Below, one piece after another: positions 45,544 to 55,391 of a stretch of 64,000 nt of DNA. The position numbers and the translations under genes were made by a program. Each line of letters opens with the position of its first letter. Position 1 is the stretch's first letter. A model generated the notes under the pieces. That model saw only the letters and a list, made by a program, of their open reading frames with translations. It searched no databases and had not been told where the DNA came from. This stretch comes from Polystyrenella longa (GTDB lineage: Bacteria; Planctomycetota; Planctomycetia; Planctomycetales; Planctomycetaceae): the NCBI RefSeq assembly GCF_007750395.1, contig NZ_CP036281.1, forward strand, positions 657,211 to 721,210, read 5' to 3'.

Positions 45544-45570
45544 GACTCTTATCATCGATAAGGAGGAGTC
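45544..45570 (+). promoter_or_regulatory. ybaB: Leader hairpin around the ybaB ribosome binding site
   Basis: GACT (45544-45547) can pair with AGTC (45567-45570) and CTTATC (45548-45553) with GATAAG (45557-45562). The Shine-Dalgarno sequence AAGGAGGAG (45560-45568) is thus caught partly in stem and partly in a bulge, three to five bases before the ATG. A strong Shine-Dalgarno is uncommon in this window, and the structure could control translation. Confidence 0.45.
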
Positions 45571-45572
45571 GT

Positions 45573-45923
45573 ATGTTCAAAGGTCTAGGAAATATGGCCG
45601 GGATGGTCAAACAGGTCCAGGAGATGCAGGGCCGTATGAAGGAGATGCAGGAAAACCTCTCCAAAATGCGTGTGACTGCTACGGCAGGTGGCGACTTGGT
45701 GAAAGCCGAAGTCACTGGCGAAATGAAATTAACGTTGATCGAAATTGACCCCTCGCTGATAGAGTCGGGTGATAAAGAAATGATCGAAGACCTGGTGGTC
45801 GCCGCGACGAACCTGGCGGTGGAAAAAATGAAAGCAACTCATCAGGAAGAGATGTCAAAAGTCACAGGTGGCATGGATATGCCCGGAATGGGGGATGCAC
45901 TTTCTCAGTTTGGATTGAAATAA
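45573..45923 (+). CDS. ybaB: YbaB/EbfC nucleoid-associated protein
   Basis: A small DNA-binding dimer that shapes the nucleoid and is nearly always encoded between dnaX and recR. I start at the ATG at 45573 (MFKGLGNMAG), four bases after AAGGAGGAG; the longer frame from 45450 has an atypical N-terminus. The 116-residue protein has the expected long first helix (MVKQVQEMQGRMKEMQENLSKMR), the strand region VTATAGGDLVKAEVTGEMKLTLIEIDPSLI, and a second helix ending in a Met/Gly-rich tail (MDMPGMGDALSQFG). The leader can fold over the ribosome binding site. Confidence 0.93.
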   Translation: MFKGLGNMAGMVKQVQEMQGRMKEMQENLSKMRVTATAGGDLVKAEVTGEMKLTLIEIDPSLIESGDKEMIEDLVVAATNLAVEKMKATHQEEMSKVTGGMDMPGMGDALSQFGLK

Positions 45924-46100
45924 ATTCAATAGAGAACCAGATCAGAAATATTGATCAAAATTCCTCGTTCCGTTTTATGACAGAAATAGGTTGGTCGTAG
46001 AGTTCTGAAATCAGATAGCTTTCAGGACTCGAACACGAATGATGTTCGCGATGAACCAGACTGTTTGTTTTGCTTCGTTATCTTTGAGTGGGATCCCGTT

Positions 46101-46730
46101 GTGGCGAAAAATGTACATCAAATTGCGCATCCTTACGGACCTGCGGTCAGCCGGTTGATTGAACAATTTGCTTCTCTCCCGGGAATCGGTAGGAAGTCGG
46201 CGGAACGCTTGGCGTATCACATGATCTCTTGCTCGAAACGCGAAGCGCTGGAACTTGCGAATGCGATTCAACAGGTCAAAGAACAGATAAGTCCATGTCA
46301 GCAATGCTTTAATCTGACGGACCGCGATATCTGTGAGATCTGTCGGGATACCCGTCGAATGCAGGATCTCGTTTGTGTGGTAGAGCAACCCAAAGATGTA
46401 TTAGCGCTGGAAGGGGCGACGATCTTCAACGGGACCTATCATGTTCTGCAGGGACGAATTTCTCCGCTGGAAGGAATCGGTCCGGAAAATCTCACCATCA
46501 ATGCACTGGTTAAACGGGTTCGTCAGCAGGGGATTAAAGAGATTGTCATGGCAACCAACCCTACTGTTGAGGGGGATGGAACGGCCCTGTTCATCTCGAA
46601 TCTGTTGGAACCCGAAAACGTAAAAGTGACCCGATTGGCGCGTGGCATTGCCTCAGGGTCTGTTTTAGAATTTGCCAACAAAGAAATGCTGGCGGACGCT
46701 TTACGCGGACGACGGGATTTCTCTTTTTAA
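46101..46730 (+). CDS. recR: Recombination mediator RecR
   Basis: RecR works with RecO (and RecF) to load RecA on gapped DNA. I choose the GTG at 46101 (209 residues, [14 protein letters not shown]), because the ATG-side frame at 46065 adds an N-terminus unlike the family; this is a judgement without a strong ribosome binding site. It has the helix-hairpin-helix [13 protein letters not shown], a four-cysteine zinc site [16 protein letters not shown], and the Toprim domain ([30 protein letters not shown]). Length fits. It lies between ybaB and rpoN on the same strand. Confidence 0.94.
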   Translation: MAKNVHQIAHPYGPAVSRLIEQFASLPGIGRKSAERLAYHMISCSKREALELANAIQQVKEQISPCQQCFNLTDRDICEICRDTRRMQDLVCVVEQPKDVLALEGATIFNGTYHVLQGRISPLEGIGPENLTINALVKRVRQQGIKEIVMATNPTVEGDGTALFISNLLEPENVKVTRLARGIASGSVLEFANKEMLADALRGRRDFSF

Positions 46731-46829
46731 CTTAACTCTCTGTTTTTGAACGTCTCCTCTCCACTTTAATTTATAGCTCCTCATTACCTCTGTTTCTTCG
46801 TCGGCAATTTTTCGGACTAGTACACGCAT

Positions 46830-48326
46830 ATGCATCTGAGCCATTCACAACAGATGAAGATGGACCAGCAAATGAAGCTGGCCCCTCGCATGATCCAGTC
46901 AATGGAGATACTGCAGTTGCCCTTAATGGCGCTACAGGAACGGATTGAGCAGGAACTGGAAGAGAACGTCGTCCTCGAACAGCTGCAGGACGATCCGGAA
47001 AATCGCTCCGAAACCGAAGTCGAAGTTGAACGCGAAAAAGCACAAGACTCGGAGCATGACACCGAGCTACTTTCCGAGCGGGAACTCCTGGTCGATAACG
47101 ATCATAATAACGAAGCCGATTTCGAACGGCTCATGGAGATGTCTCAGGAATGGTCGGAAGATAACAGTCCCTCCGGTTCACGAGTTTCGTCCAACCGTAT
47201 GGACGACATATCCGATCGGCAACACGATGCCATTGCCAACCTGACTGAACAGGCCGACACATTACAAGAATACCTGCTGGAGCAATTCTCCTTTTTTGAA
47301 TGTGATGATGAACTGCGAGAGTTCGGTGAATACCTGATTCAGAACCTGGACAAGAACGGTCGCCTGCAAAGTTCCCTGGCGGAGATTTCCCAGGTCTACG
47401 GTCGGATCATCGACATTGAACGCGCGGAAGAGGCCCTGCAACTGATCCAGAAACTCGACCCACCTGGTGTGGGAGCGAGAAATGTGAAAGAGTGCCTGCT
47501 ATTACAACTCACTGATGAAACCCCATTTCGTGATGTGCTGGTGACCTTGATTACCGAACACTTCGAGGACATGGGCAAGAACCGCTTGCCGGTGATTACT
47601 CGCAAGACAGGTTACTCGATTGAGCTGATCAAAGCGGCGGAAGAAGAATTACGCAAACTGAATCCCTTTCCCGGTCGGGGTTACGAAGAAGTCTCGGTTC
47701 AACGTGTCACTGCAGACCTTAAGGTCGAGCAAGACGACGACGGTAAGTGGACTGTTGAGCTGATCGATGAGTACATCCCGGAACTCCGGATCAGCCCTCG
47801 CTACATTCGGATGATGCAGAACAATCCTGATGCTGAAACGAAAGCGTTCATCAAGAAAAAAGTAGAATCAGCAACGTGGTTAATTGAGTCCATCGAGCAA
47901 CGGTATGGAACGATCAAAGCCGTGGCTCAGGCGATCATCGATCACCAGTCTGATTTTCTGGAGAATGGTCCCCAGAGCATCGTTCCTCTCAAGATGCAGC
48001 AGATTGCGGATGTCGTCGGACGGCATGTGACAACCGTGTCCCGCGCTGTGGATGACAAATGGATCCAGACCCCACGTGGCTTGTATCCGCTGAAGCGTTT
48101 CTTCGGTGGCGGGACCACCACGGCCGATGGAGAAGAAGTCGCCTGGGAGAACATTCGTCGCAAGCTGAAAGAAGTAATCGACGGTGAAGACAAACAAAGC
48201 CCACTCAGCGACGACGCCCTGGTCGATGCCCTCGCCAAAGAAGGATTGACCCTCGCCCGCCGTACCGTCACGAAGTACCGCAAAAAAATGGGCATTCCAT
48301 CGTCACGGGAACGCCGCGAGTATTAA
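46830..48326 (+). CDS. rpoN: RNA polymerase sigma-54 factor
   Basis: The alternative sigma factor that recognises -24/-12 promoters and needs enhancer-binding ATPases. The 498-residue protein has the Gln/Leu-rich region I ([34 protein letters not shown]), an acidic region II, the core-binding region ([19 protein letters not shown]), and the C-terminal RpoN box [17 protein letters not shown]. It is complete. It is the last gene of the dnaX block; mobile-element debris begins directly after it. No adjacent enhancer-binding protein was found, and I could not identify a convincing -24/-12 promoter by eye. Confidence 0.95.
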   Translation: MHLSHSQQMKMDQQMKLAPRMIQSMEILQLPLMALQERIEQELEENVVLEQLQDDPENRSETEVEVEREKAQDSEHDTELLSERELLVDNDHNNEADFERLMEMSQEWSEDNSPSGSRVSSNRMDDISDRQHDAIANLTEQADTLQEYLLEQFSFFECDDELREFGEYLIQNLDKNGRLQSSLAEISQVYGRIIDIERAEEALQLIQKLDPPGVGARNVKECLLLQLTDETPFRDVLVTLITEHFEDMGKNRLPVITRKTGYSIELIKAAEEELRKLNPFPGRGYEEVSVQRVTADLKVEQDDDGKWTVELIDEYIPELRISPRYIRMMQNNPDAETKAFIKKKVESATWLIESIEQRYGTIKAVAQAIIDHQSDFLENGPQSIVPLKMQQIADVVGRHVTTVSRAVDDKWIQTPRGLYPLKRFFGGGTTTADGEEVAWENIRRKLKEVIDGEDKQSPLSDDALVDALAKEGLTLARRTVTKYRKKMGIPSSRERREY

Positions 48327-48545
48327 GGCAACACCGCGAGGACATTTTGGGATGTCTGGACGGAAGGTATCCAGAGGAGACGTTCTCTTTTCGAACGCCG
48401 GAGGATTGAATATCTCTAAGGAGAGGGTTCTACATGTAGAGGGGATCCTGACCGTCCGACAGGACCGTTTCGCCGATCGCCTCCACGATGCCCGAGCCGA
48501 ATCCTTCCGCTATTGCGACGACGAGAGCATTAGCTTCGCTGTTTG

Positions 48546-48812
48546 AGTTGATCAAACTCTGGACATCATACGCCGTAAAAACGATCGTTCCGTTTCCGTT
48601 TCCGTTTCCGTTGGTGGCTGGGCGCTTGCAACAGTTGGAACAGCAGGTGCCGTCAGCACCATTGGTAAATTGAGTCTGGCTTATAGTGCTGGACGAGTTG
48701 CTTATTCAGGTGGCCAGGATGGCAAACTGGACTTTGCTTTGGATGCCGTGTCCATGGGAGGTTATGGGTTAGCAGCTAAACTGGGAAAAGCGACATTCCG
48801 GGGTGCGAGCGC
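48546..48812 (+). pseudogene. Gly/Ala-rich coding fragment of unknown origin
   Basis: From the TGA ending at 48545 the frame is open through a Gly/Ala/Val-rich stretch, GGWALATVGTAGAVSTIGKL, then SLAYSAGRVAYSGGQDGKLD and FALDAVSMGGYGLAAKLGKA. The pattern resembles the glycine-rich linker before the toxin domain of Rhs/polymorphic toxins, but this is a weak impression. It has no start codon of its own and joins the frame of the IS630 remnant. I consider it debris cut by the transposase insertion. Confidence 0.35.
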
Positions 48813-49056
48813 ATTACAAACAGTTGCCCGAGAACATCACGCTGATCCAACTACCTGCTTACAGTCCCAAACTCAACCCGATCGAGAACCGGTGGTACTG
48901 TTTGAGAAGTCGCATCACTGGAGCAATTGTTCGTATGCCGATTACGAGGAGTTGGAAGAAGCCTCCGTCGTTGCGTGGCAACATAGCGTCCTGGATCCAG
49001 AACTCATGAAAACCGTCTGCGCGGCCCCCTGGCTGCAACGCGTTATTTCAAGTTAG
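48803..49056 (+). pseudogene. IS630-family transposase remnant, frameshifted
   Basis: The C-terminal part of a DDE transposase. One frame encodes ENITLIQLPAYSPKLNPIE, with the last acidic catalytic residue, then NRWYCLRS. The family pattern resumes in another frame as HHWSN, YADYEELEEASVVAWQ and CAAPWLQRV. One C appears lost near 48917 (RSR-HHWSN expected), which joins the two. The N-terminal two-thirds of the transposase and both inverted ends are missing. It therefore cannot move and is an old insertion between rpoN and the sialidase gene. Confidence 0.75.
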
Positions 49057-49117
49057 GATTGGTAGTTAGTTCAAAGCATCGTTGATTGTTCATTGATAGT
49101 TCATGATTTCGAGCAGT

Positions 49118-50305
49118 CTATTTAATAAACAGATCATCCAGACTGAAATCGGTGAAGACAATTTTCAGGCAATCCTCTGTTTCGTAAAGACAGCCGATGC
49201 GACCGTTGGCAAGTTGGCAGAGGACGTTGTAACCGAGGTACTCCGGTTCGATCTCGCGGGCGGTTAACCAGTGTTCTCCGCCATCGCGGCTGTAGAAGAC
49301 GGTTCCATGCAATCGCCAACGTCGGGAATTGGGGCCGCAGTGCAGCAGAAGGTCTTCACCATCGTGCTGATACCGGATCAAGCTTGCCATACAATGCGGC
49401 GTGACGAATTCAGTCAGGAAAGTATGGGTGGACCAGGTCTCGCCTCCGTCGGTACTCCGGGATAGTTTTCGGTAAATACCGCCATCCTGATCACGAGAGG
49501 AAAGAAGTAGTTCGCCCGTTGCCAGTTCGACCACCTGAGCTTCATTCCCCTGGCCTTGCTCAGTGGGTTCGGCAATAGGCTCGGACAGATGCCAGGTCTC
49601 TCCATCATCATCGCTATAGGAAGCGGAGTTTCTCGTGTAACGGTCAGCATCGCCGACGGGAAAAACCTCATAGTTGGGAAACAGGATTCGTCCGGCATGT
49701 TCGCCCGTGGTCAATTGAATGCCAACACCAGGGCTCCCCAAACTGATGGCTCCTTCTCGCCGGAAAGCGCGAGTCACGTCTCGCGGTTCGGACCAACTCT
49801 GGCCTTCATCATCGGAATGCATCAGGAAGAGACGCACATTTTTCGGGCCATCGTAACCGGCGAGCGCACGGACCGTGTGATCTGTTTTACGGGCGTGTAC
49901 CCCATGAGGAAAGTGAATGTAACGCAGCAGGATACGTCCTGAATCAAGGACGATCATGCAGGGGTCGTTGAGTGAGTCGCTCCCCGCTTCTGCGATTAGT
50001 TCGATGGACGACCATGTTTTTCCATTGTCCGTGCTGCGTCGCATGACAAGATCGTTCTCACTGTGATCGTGCAATCCGAGTCGACGTTCCGCAACGGCGA
50101 GCAGTGCGCCGGAATTCGTTTTTACCAGTGAGGGGATCCGGTAACCATACTCTTCGCCATTGAGGGTTTCGTACTCAAACAATACCTGAGGTTCTTTAGC
50201 ATGACTGGAAGGCTCTTCTGCTGCAAGTTGAGTGACCATGCTCGTCGAAGCGATCAGCAGAAGTGGCATTCCCAAGAGAAGAGTCAGTCGCAGGCGAGAA
50301 GGCAT
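49118..50305 (-). CDS. Exported exo-alpha-sialidase-like protein (BNR/Asp-box)
   Basis: I start at the ATG at 50305 (395 residues, MPSRLRLTLLLGMPL), which begins a clean signal peptide ending LAAEE; the frame is open to 50395. The sialidase signature YRIPSLV near the N-terminus carries the substrate-binding Arg. At least five Asp boxes follow: STDNGKTW, SDDEGQSW, SDDDGETW, STDGGETW, SRDGGEHW. Such enzymes release sialic acid from glycans, but many planctomycete BNR proteins are only loosely related, so the substrate is uncertain. It lies downstream of a family-2 glycosyltransferase on the same strand. Confidence 0.85.
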   Translation of the reverse strand: MPSRLRLTLLLGMPLLLIASTSMVTQLAAEEPSSHAKEPQVLFEYETLNGEEYGYRIPSLVKTNSGALLAVAERRLGLHDHSENDLVMRRSTDNGKTWSSIELIAEAGSDSLNDPCMIVLDSGRILLRYIHFPHGVHARKTDHTVRALAGYDGPKNVRLFLMHSDDEGQSWSEPRDVTRAFRREGAISLGSPGVGIQLTTGEHAGRILFPNYEVFPVGDADRYTRNSASYSDDDGETWHLSEPIAEPTEQGQGNEAQVVELATGELLLSSRDQDGGIYRKLSRSTDGGETWSTHTFLTEFVTPHCMASLIRYQHDGEDLLLHCGPNSRRWRLHGTVFYSRDGGEHWLTAREIEPEYLGYNVLCQLANGRIGCLYETEDCLKIVFTDFSLDDLFIK

Positions 50306-50442
50306 AAGGCTGTTCCGAAGTGAAAATAGAGTGTGATGAAGCAGTGTGAGTCGAAGGGATAGTTCCATCTTGATGGAAGAGAGAACTGGAAACAACCGGT
50401 GAACTGGCTCATCCTACTTGTTTCGGCAGTAGACAAGGGCTC

Positions 50443-51243
50443 TCAAGTGACATTCTTTAAACCTGCTTTAACGGCCAGGTAGTAGAGATGGTTCTTTCCA
50501 TGACCCCAGTACAAGCGGGAGCGGTCCCACCAGTTCAAATCATATTCTGGCGCATATTGCCATTTTAAATTCCATGTTTCACGGAACTGGGGCAGCATGC
50601 CGTACACCGATTTGGCGTCGGCATGAACAGTGCCGCAGGCGAGAAGTCGCGGGAGATAATACACCTTCTGCGCGGCGGGAAAGAGACGTAGCCATAAGTC
50701 GTAATCGAGCGCCCAATGCAAGTCTTCTTTCAAACCACTTACCTGCAGGAAAAGTTCCCGTCGAAAAAAGACGGCCGGTTGTAGTACGAAGCTGACGGGG
50801 TGCAGCAAGATGGTTTTCATCGAATTGAGGGGCTGGCTCGGAAAGGCAACGGTTCGATTCCCGTCGGCGTCAACAAATTCGCCGTCGCCGTAAACGATGT
50901 CGAGTTCCGGATCGGTCTGGAAGAGTTCGACGACCTGGCTCAATACGTTGTCCGTGGCGTAGTAATCATCCGAGTTAATCCAGGCGACGATGTCTCCTTG
51001 TGCGGCTGCGATTCCCGAGTTGATCGCCGCCGCCTGACCCCCATCCTTCTTTGAGACCCAGGAAATCGAGTCGCCATATTCTTGGAGCACGGCAACGGAA
51101 CCATCCGTAGATTCACCATCGCGCACAATGATTTCAAAATCATCAAGCTGTTGAGCAAAACAGGAATCGAGACAACGCCTCAGGTATTGTTCCTGATTTA
51201 AACTGGGAATGACGAAAGAGACGCTACACATGGAAAGTCGCAT
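50443..51243 (-). CDS. Family 2 glycosyltransferase
   Basis: The 266-residue GT-A protein begins CSVSFVIPSLNQEQYLRRCLDSCFAQQ. The nucleotide-binding and metal motif is WINSDDYY, with IIVRDGESTDGS and KKDGGQAAAINSGIAAAQGDIVAW before it; ALDYDLWLRL is the likely acceptor/catalytic region. It has no membrane segment. It is probably used for surface polysaccharide or glycoprotein synthesis; no other sugar gene is adjacent except the sialidase-like gene downstream on the same strand. It is divergent from the large PVC cytochrome gene. Confidence 0.9.
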   Translation of the reverse strand: MRLSMCSVSFVIPSLNQEQYLRRCLDSCFAQQLDDFEIIVRDGESTDGSVAVLQEYGDSISWVSKKDGGQAAAINSGIAAAQGDIVAWINSDDYYATDNVLSQVVELFQTDPELDIVYGDGEFVDADGNRTVAFPSQPLNSMKTILLHPVSFVLQPAVFFRRELFLQVSGLKEDLHWALDYDLWLRLFPAAQKVYYLPRLLACGTVHADAKSVYGMLPQFRETWNLKWQYAPEYDLNWWDRSRLYWGHGKNHLYYLAVKAGLKNVT

Positions 51244-51437
51244 TTGGAAGAAAGTAGGTCGAGTAAGAGAACTTTCGTTTTAACACATCGAATTGTCTTT
51301 TCGCAATCAGCGGTTACCGGCTGAAATTCTTTGATGGCGGTGAAATACCTATGGCGGATTTGTCGGGCGGTAGCCAATTATGATACTTTATCAGCTCGAA
51401 ACCCCTGTTTTAAATCCCTCCCGATAGAGCGTTCTTG

Positions 51438-54400
51438 ATGAAACCAACTTCCCTCCGAGTTCTGCTACTCACCTTGGCCTGCTCTCTGATTGCTGTCGAA
51501 TCCCACGCACAGGATGATCCCTTTGCAACTCAAGTTCGCCCCACACCCAAATTAACTCCCGCGGAAGAGCAACAGAAACTGAGTGTGCCCGATGGTTTCG
51601 AGATTCAGTTGTTCGCGGCAGATCCGCAAATCAGCAAGCCGTTGAACATGGCGTTCGATAAAGACGGACGATTGTGGATTACTGATACACTTGAGTACCC
51701 TTTTCCCGTTAAAGAAGGAGAGGCGGGGCGCGACTCGATTAAGATTCTGGAAGATACGGATGGCGACGGAACGGCGGATAAAATCACGACGTTTGTGGAT
51801 GGGCTCAATATCCCGATGGGGTTGATTCCGTACAAAGATGGAGTCATTGCCTTCAGTATCCCGAATATCTGGTTCTTCCGCGATACCGATGGCGACGGCA
51901 AAGCAGATCAGCGGGAAAAACTTTATGGCCCCGTCGGTTTCGATCGAGACACACATGGGCTGCATAACAGTTTTCGAAGGCACTTCAGTAACTGGCTGCA
52001 TGTGAATCATGGATTCAGTAATAACACGACCGTAGCGGGGAGCGATGGTCATGTGGTGAAGATGAATTCCGGAAACACATATCGTCTTCAATTGGATGGA
52101 TCACGAGTCGAGCAGTTTACGCACGGGCAGGTGAATCCATTCGGAACGGCACTGGACCCATTGGGGAACCTGTTCACTGCCGACTGTCACAGCAAGCCTG
52201 TTTATCAATTGCTGCACGGTGGCTATTACCCCAGTTTCGGTAAGCCGGATGATGGCTTGGGGTATGTCCCTCCTATGATGGACCACCAACATGGGTCGAC
52301 TGCGATTGCTGGGTTGTCCGTGTACATAGGCGATAACTTCCCACCCGAGTATCGCGGCAATACGTTCTCTGGCAACGTGATGACAAGTCGCGTCAATCGG
52401 GACAAGCTGGAGTTTCATGGTTCGACGATTACTGCTGTCGAAGAGGAAGACTTTGTCATTAGTGAAGACCCCTGGTTCCGTCCCGTCGATGTGCGAACTG
52501 GACCTGACGGTGCTTTGTACATCGCTGACTTCTACAACAAAATTATTGGTCACTACGAAGTCGACTTGAATCATCCCGAACGGGACCGAACGAGTGGCCG
52601 TATCTGGCGAATCGTTTACACCGGTGATCATCCCGAAACGGAACCGGCTACGAAAGCGACGCCCCTTGGCGACGCTGCGCTTGCTGTTCTAATCGAGAAT
52701 CTGGATCACGTGACCTTAACGCAGCGGATGCTAGCTTCGTACGAAATCATTGACCGTATCGGTGCTGAAGCGGAACAGCCTCTTCGAAAGGTTCTGGGAA
52801 CAAGCGACAGTCCTTATGTGCGGAGTCATGCTCTCTGGATTCTGAAAGCGATTGGGAAAGTAACTGAAAGTGATTTCCAACAGGCGGCGGAAGACTCGCA
52901 AGCAATGGTAAGGACCCACGCGATGAAGGCTCTGGCCGAAACAGGCGATTGGTCGGAGGTTCATTCTGAACTGACGAAAGCGGGGTTAAACGACAAGGAC
53001 TCATTCGTCAAGCGAGCAGCAGCGGAAGCACTGGCCCAACATCCCCGACAGGGAAATATTGAGTTGTTGCTCACCGCCTTGACGACCGTTCCTGAGGAGG
53101 ACAATCATCTGCGGCAGATGATTCGTATCGCCATCAAAAAGAGTGGGTTGAATTCGGATGTTTTAAATTCAGTCGACTTCGCGGCTTTATCCAAACAGGA
53201 TGCTACCGAGTTAGTCGACATTATGCCTGCCGTCGATACTCCTGCGGCGGCGATCTTTATGCAGTTCTTCCTGGAGAATTTTGAACCCACGGCGGAACAG
53301 TCTTCCCGGTTACTGCGGGAAGCAGCCAATCTGATTCCCCCTGATCAACTGGGGTCATTAATTCCACTCGCCCGAAAACAGTCGAGTCACGATATCAATT
53401 TGCAACGGGAATTGATTCTGTCGATCTTGAATGGTTTGCAGCAACGAGGAACGCCGGTGCCGGATCGGCTGGTCTCCTGGGCTGAAGAAATTACGACGGA
53501 GTTACTGGAGACCTCATTGAACGAACTGGCCGGATGGCGATTCCGTGAGCATCCGGATGCGACCAGTATCTCGATTCCCTGGGGCTTGAATGAGCGAACG
53601 ACGCAACAGACTGGTAAGTCATCCCTTTTTATCGACAGTATTGTCTATGGTGAAGGTGAGATCGGTTTACTGCTTTCCAAACCGTTTGCTTTACCGAGGA
53701 AACTGGAGTTCGATATTAGTGGCCATCTGGGCCCGCCCGACCAACCAGCGAATCAGCTGAATCTCGTTCGTCTACGTCTGGTCGACACGGGAGAGATTAT
53801 TCAACAGGAACTGGCGCCCAGGAACGACGTCGCCACACATGTAGCATGGGAACTTTCCCAGTGGGCAGGGCAGAAAGGGATTTTAGAGGTGGTTGATGGT
53901 GATGCGGGGAACGCTTACGCCTGGATCGCCATCGGCAATTTGCCCAAAAGCATACTTTCTCTTCCCACTGCGCCTCCCCGACGTAATGTCGAGAACATTC
54001 GCAATTTTGCCCGACTGGTGAGGGAATTCAAATTGGAGCCTCACTTGATGGATCTCCGTCATCTTCTGGAGGGAGAACAGTTTGATCGGACTACTGAATT
54101 GGAAATTGTGAATGCGATTGTACTGCTGGAACCGACGACGAACTTCGGCGCTCTAGTCCCCTTGGTGGGAGACCTTTCCACCCCGGACGAATTGCAACAG
54201 GCTCTTGTCAAGGCGTTCGCTCAGACGGAGGGCGAGTCCGAGGCCTACGGTCACGAGTTACTTGTGAAGGCATTCCAGACGGTACCCCAGCGATTGCAAC
54301 TTCAACTGGCGGAGCGACTCGCAACGACATCGGTCGGTCAGGAAGAGCTGCTCTCATTGATCAGCGACGGCAAAGCGTCTGCCCGGTTGTTATTGCGAAA

Positions 54401-54953
54401 CACGGTGCAGGACCGACTTGAGTCGGCCGGCACGCCCGAGGTGAAGGAGCAGGTCGCCGAGCTGACAAAATCTTTACCGGCAGTTCAGGACGAAATCGCC
54501 AACTTGATCGTCGCTCGAACGGAAGCGCAGAAACAGCACGCAGGTGATTTGGGACAGGGGCAGGCTCTGTATAAGAAGCATTGTTCTGTCTGTCACAAGA
54601 TTGGCAGTGAAGGGGCCCTCGTCGGTCCCCAACTGGATGGCATTGGTGGTCGAGGGATGGAGCGTATCATTGAGGACATCCTCGATCCGAACCGAAACGT
54701 CGACACGATGTTCCGATCTACCACGATCATTACGGACGAAGGTAAGATCATCACCGGTTTGATTCGACGCGAAGAAGGGACGAATCTGATTCTCGTCGAC
54801 AACAAAGGGAAAGAATTTGCTGTCGCTCTAGATGAGATAGACGAGCAGATCACATCACGGAATTCGCTGATGCCTGAGAATGTGTCGGAACTGATGAACG
54901 AGTCTGAGTTTCAGGATCTCGTGGCCTATCTGCTGACACAGCGGGGCAAGTAG
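51438..54953 (+). CDS. PVC-type membrane-bound dehydrogenase with HEAT repeats and cytochrome c
   Basis: I start at the ATG at 51438 (1171 residues), after an in-frame TTG. A signal peptide ends SHAQDD. The first 400 residues are a propeller-like dehydrogenase domain: SVPDGFEIQLFAADPQISKPL, DTDGDGTADK and DTDGDGKADQ (calcium-like loops), GLHNSFRRHF, PDGALYIADFYN. HEAT repeats follow (about 420-700). A beta-rich segment precedes a C-terminal heme domain with CSVCH (about 1049-1053), ALVGPQLDGIGGRG and NSLMPENV. The protein is typical of planctomycetes and Verrucomicrobia and probably oxidises a sugar-type substrate in the periplasm. Confidence 0.9.
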   Translation: MKPTSLRVLLLTLACSLIAVESHAQDDPFATQVRPTPKLTPAEEQQKLSVPDGFEIQLFAADPQISKPLNMAFDKDGRLWITDTLEYPFPVKEGEAGRDSIKILEDTDGDGTADKITTFVDGLNIPMGLIPYKDGVIAFSIPNIWFFRDTDGDGKADQREKLYGPVGFDRDTHGLHNSFRRHFSNWLHVNHGFSNNTTVAGSDGHVVKMNSGNTYRLQLDGSRVEQFTHGQVNPFGTALDPLGNLFTADCHSKPVYQLLHGGYYPSFGKPDDGLGYVPPMMDHQHGSTAIAGLSVYIGDNFPPEYRGNTFSGNVMTSRVNRDKLEFHGSTITAVEEEDFVISEDPWFRPVDVRTGPDGALYIADFYNKIIGHYEVDLNHPERDRTSGRIWRIVYTGDHPETEPATKATPLGDAALAVLIENLDHVTLTQRMLASYEIIDRIGAEAEQPLRKVLGTSDSPYVRSHALWILKAIGKVTESDFQQAAEDSQAMVRTHAMKALAETGDWSEVHSELTKAGLNDKDSFVKRAAAEALAQHPRQGNIELLLTALTTVPEEDNHLRQMIRIAIKKSGLNSDVLNSVDFAALSKQDATELVDIMPAVDTPAAAIFMQFFLENFEPTAEQSSRLLREAANLIPPDQLGSLIPLARKQSSHDINLQRELILSILNGLQQRGTPVPDRLVSWAEEITTELLETSLNELAGWRFREHPDATSISIPWGLNERTTQQTGKSSLFIDSIVYGEGEIGLLLSKPFALPRKLEFDISGHLGPPDQPANQLNLVRLRLVDTGEIIQQELAPRNDVATHVAWELSQWAGQKGILEVVDGDAGNAYAWIAIGNLPKSILSLPTAPPRRNVENIRNFARLVREFKLEPHLMDLRHLLEGEQFDRTTELEIVNAIVLLEPTTNFGALVPLVGDLSTPDELQQALVKAFAQTEGESEAYGHELLVKAFQTVPQRLQLQLAERLATTSVGQEELLSLISDGKASARLLLRNTVQDRLESAGTPEVKEQVAELTKSLPAVQDEIANLIVARTEAQKQHAGDLGQGQALYKKHCSVCHKIGSEGALVGPQLDGIGGRGMERIIEDILDPNRNVDTMFRSTTIITDEGKIITGLIRREEGTNLILVDNKGKEFAVALDEIDEQITSRNSLMPENVSELMNESEFQDLVAYLLTQRGK

Positions 54954-54983
54954 GTTCTGCTTTAACAATTTATAAATGTCGAG

Positions 54984-55211
54984 TGACATACAAATTCATT
55001 TTTGAAACACAAAGTCACGAAGGACACAAAGAACTGGGCAACTAACAAAATGATCTCCGATCACCTAGGCTCAATGAAAGCCAATCCTCTTTTGGACTCC
55101 AGGATCATTTGCTGCAGAAAACGTTTGTGAACTTTCCATCACGGAACCAATTGTTTTGTTTCCCTGGCCTTTTCGAGCCTCCGTGTTTCAAATAAACACG
55201 ATGCAATACCC
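54984..55211 (-). repeat. MITE-like octamer-arm element, copy B
   Basis: The inverse of the element at 5665-5903, of about 228 bp. It shares the outer flanks (TGACATACAAATTCATT and ACACGATGCAATACCC) and the left TTTGAAACACAAAGTCACGA arm; the right arm keeps CGTGTTTCAAATAAACACG. The central part is diverged but still alignable (TCTCCGATCACCTAGGCTC). It lies downstream of the PVC dehydrogenase gene. The other bases of this 438-bp gap hold no supported gene. Confidence 0.75.
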
Positions 55212-55391
55212 TGACAATTAGCGATAGACAGAGCAGCACGTCAGTCTCAGCCTACCTTGCACCTTTCTGCATTGCTCCGCTAGGATGACGGCGCGGTTGC
55301 TGCGTGATTCGGAATGGTATCGGATTTGCGTAGAACAGAGCCTATAGCGTGATTACCAGACCAGAAAACCAGCGGCAGGAGAGCAAAAGAC

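Noticed and set aside
50851-50861. GGTTCGATTCC, a tRNA T-loop-like string
   Set aside because: It lies inside the glycosyltransferase coding region and no acceptor stem, D-arm or anticodon arm can be built around it.
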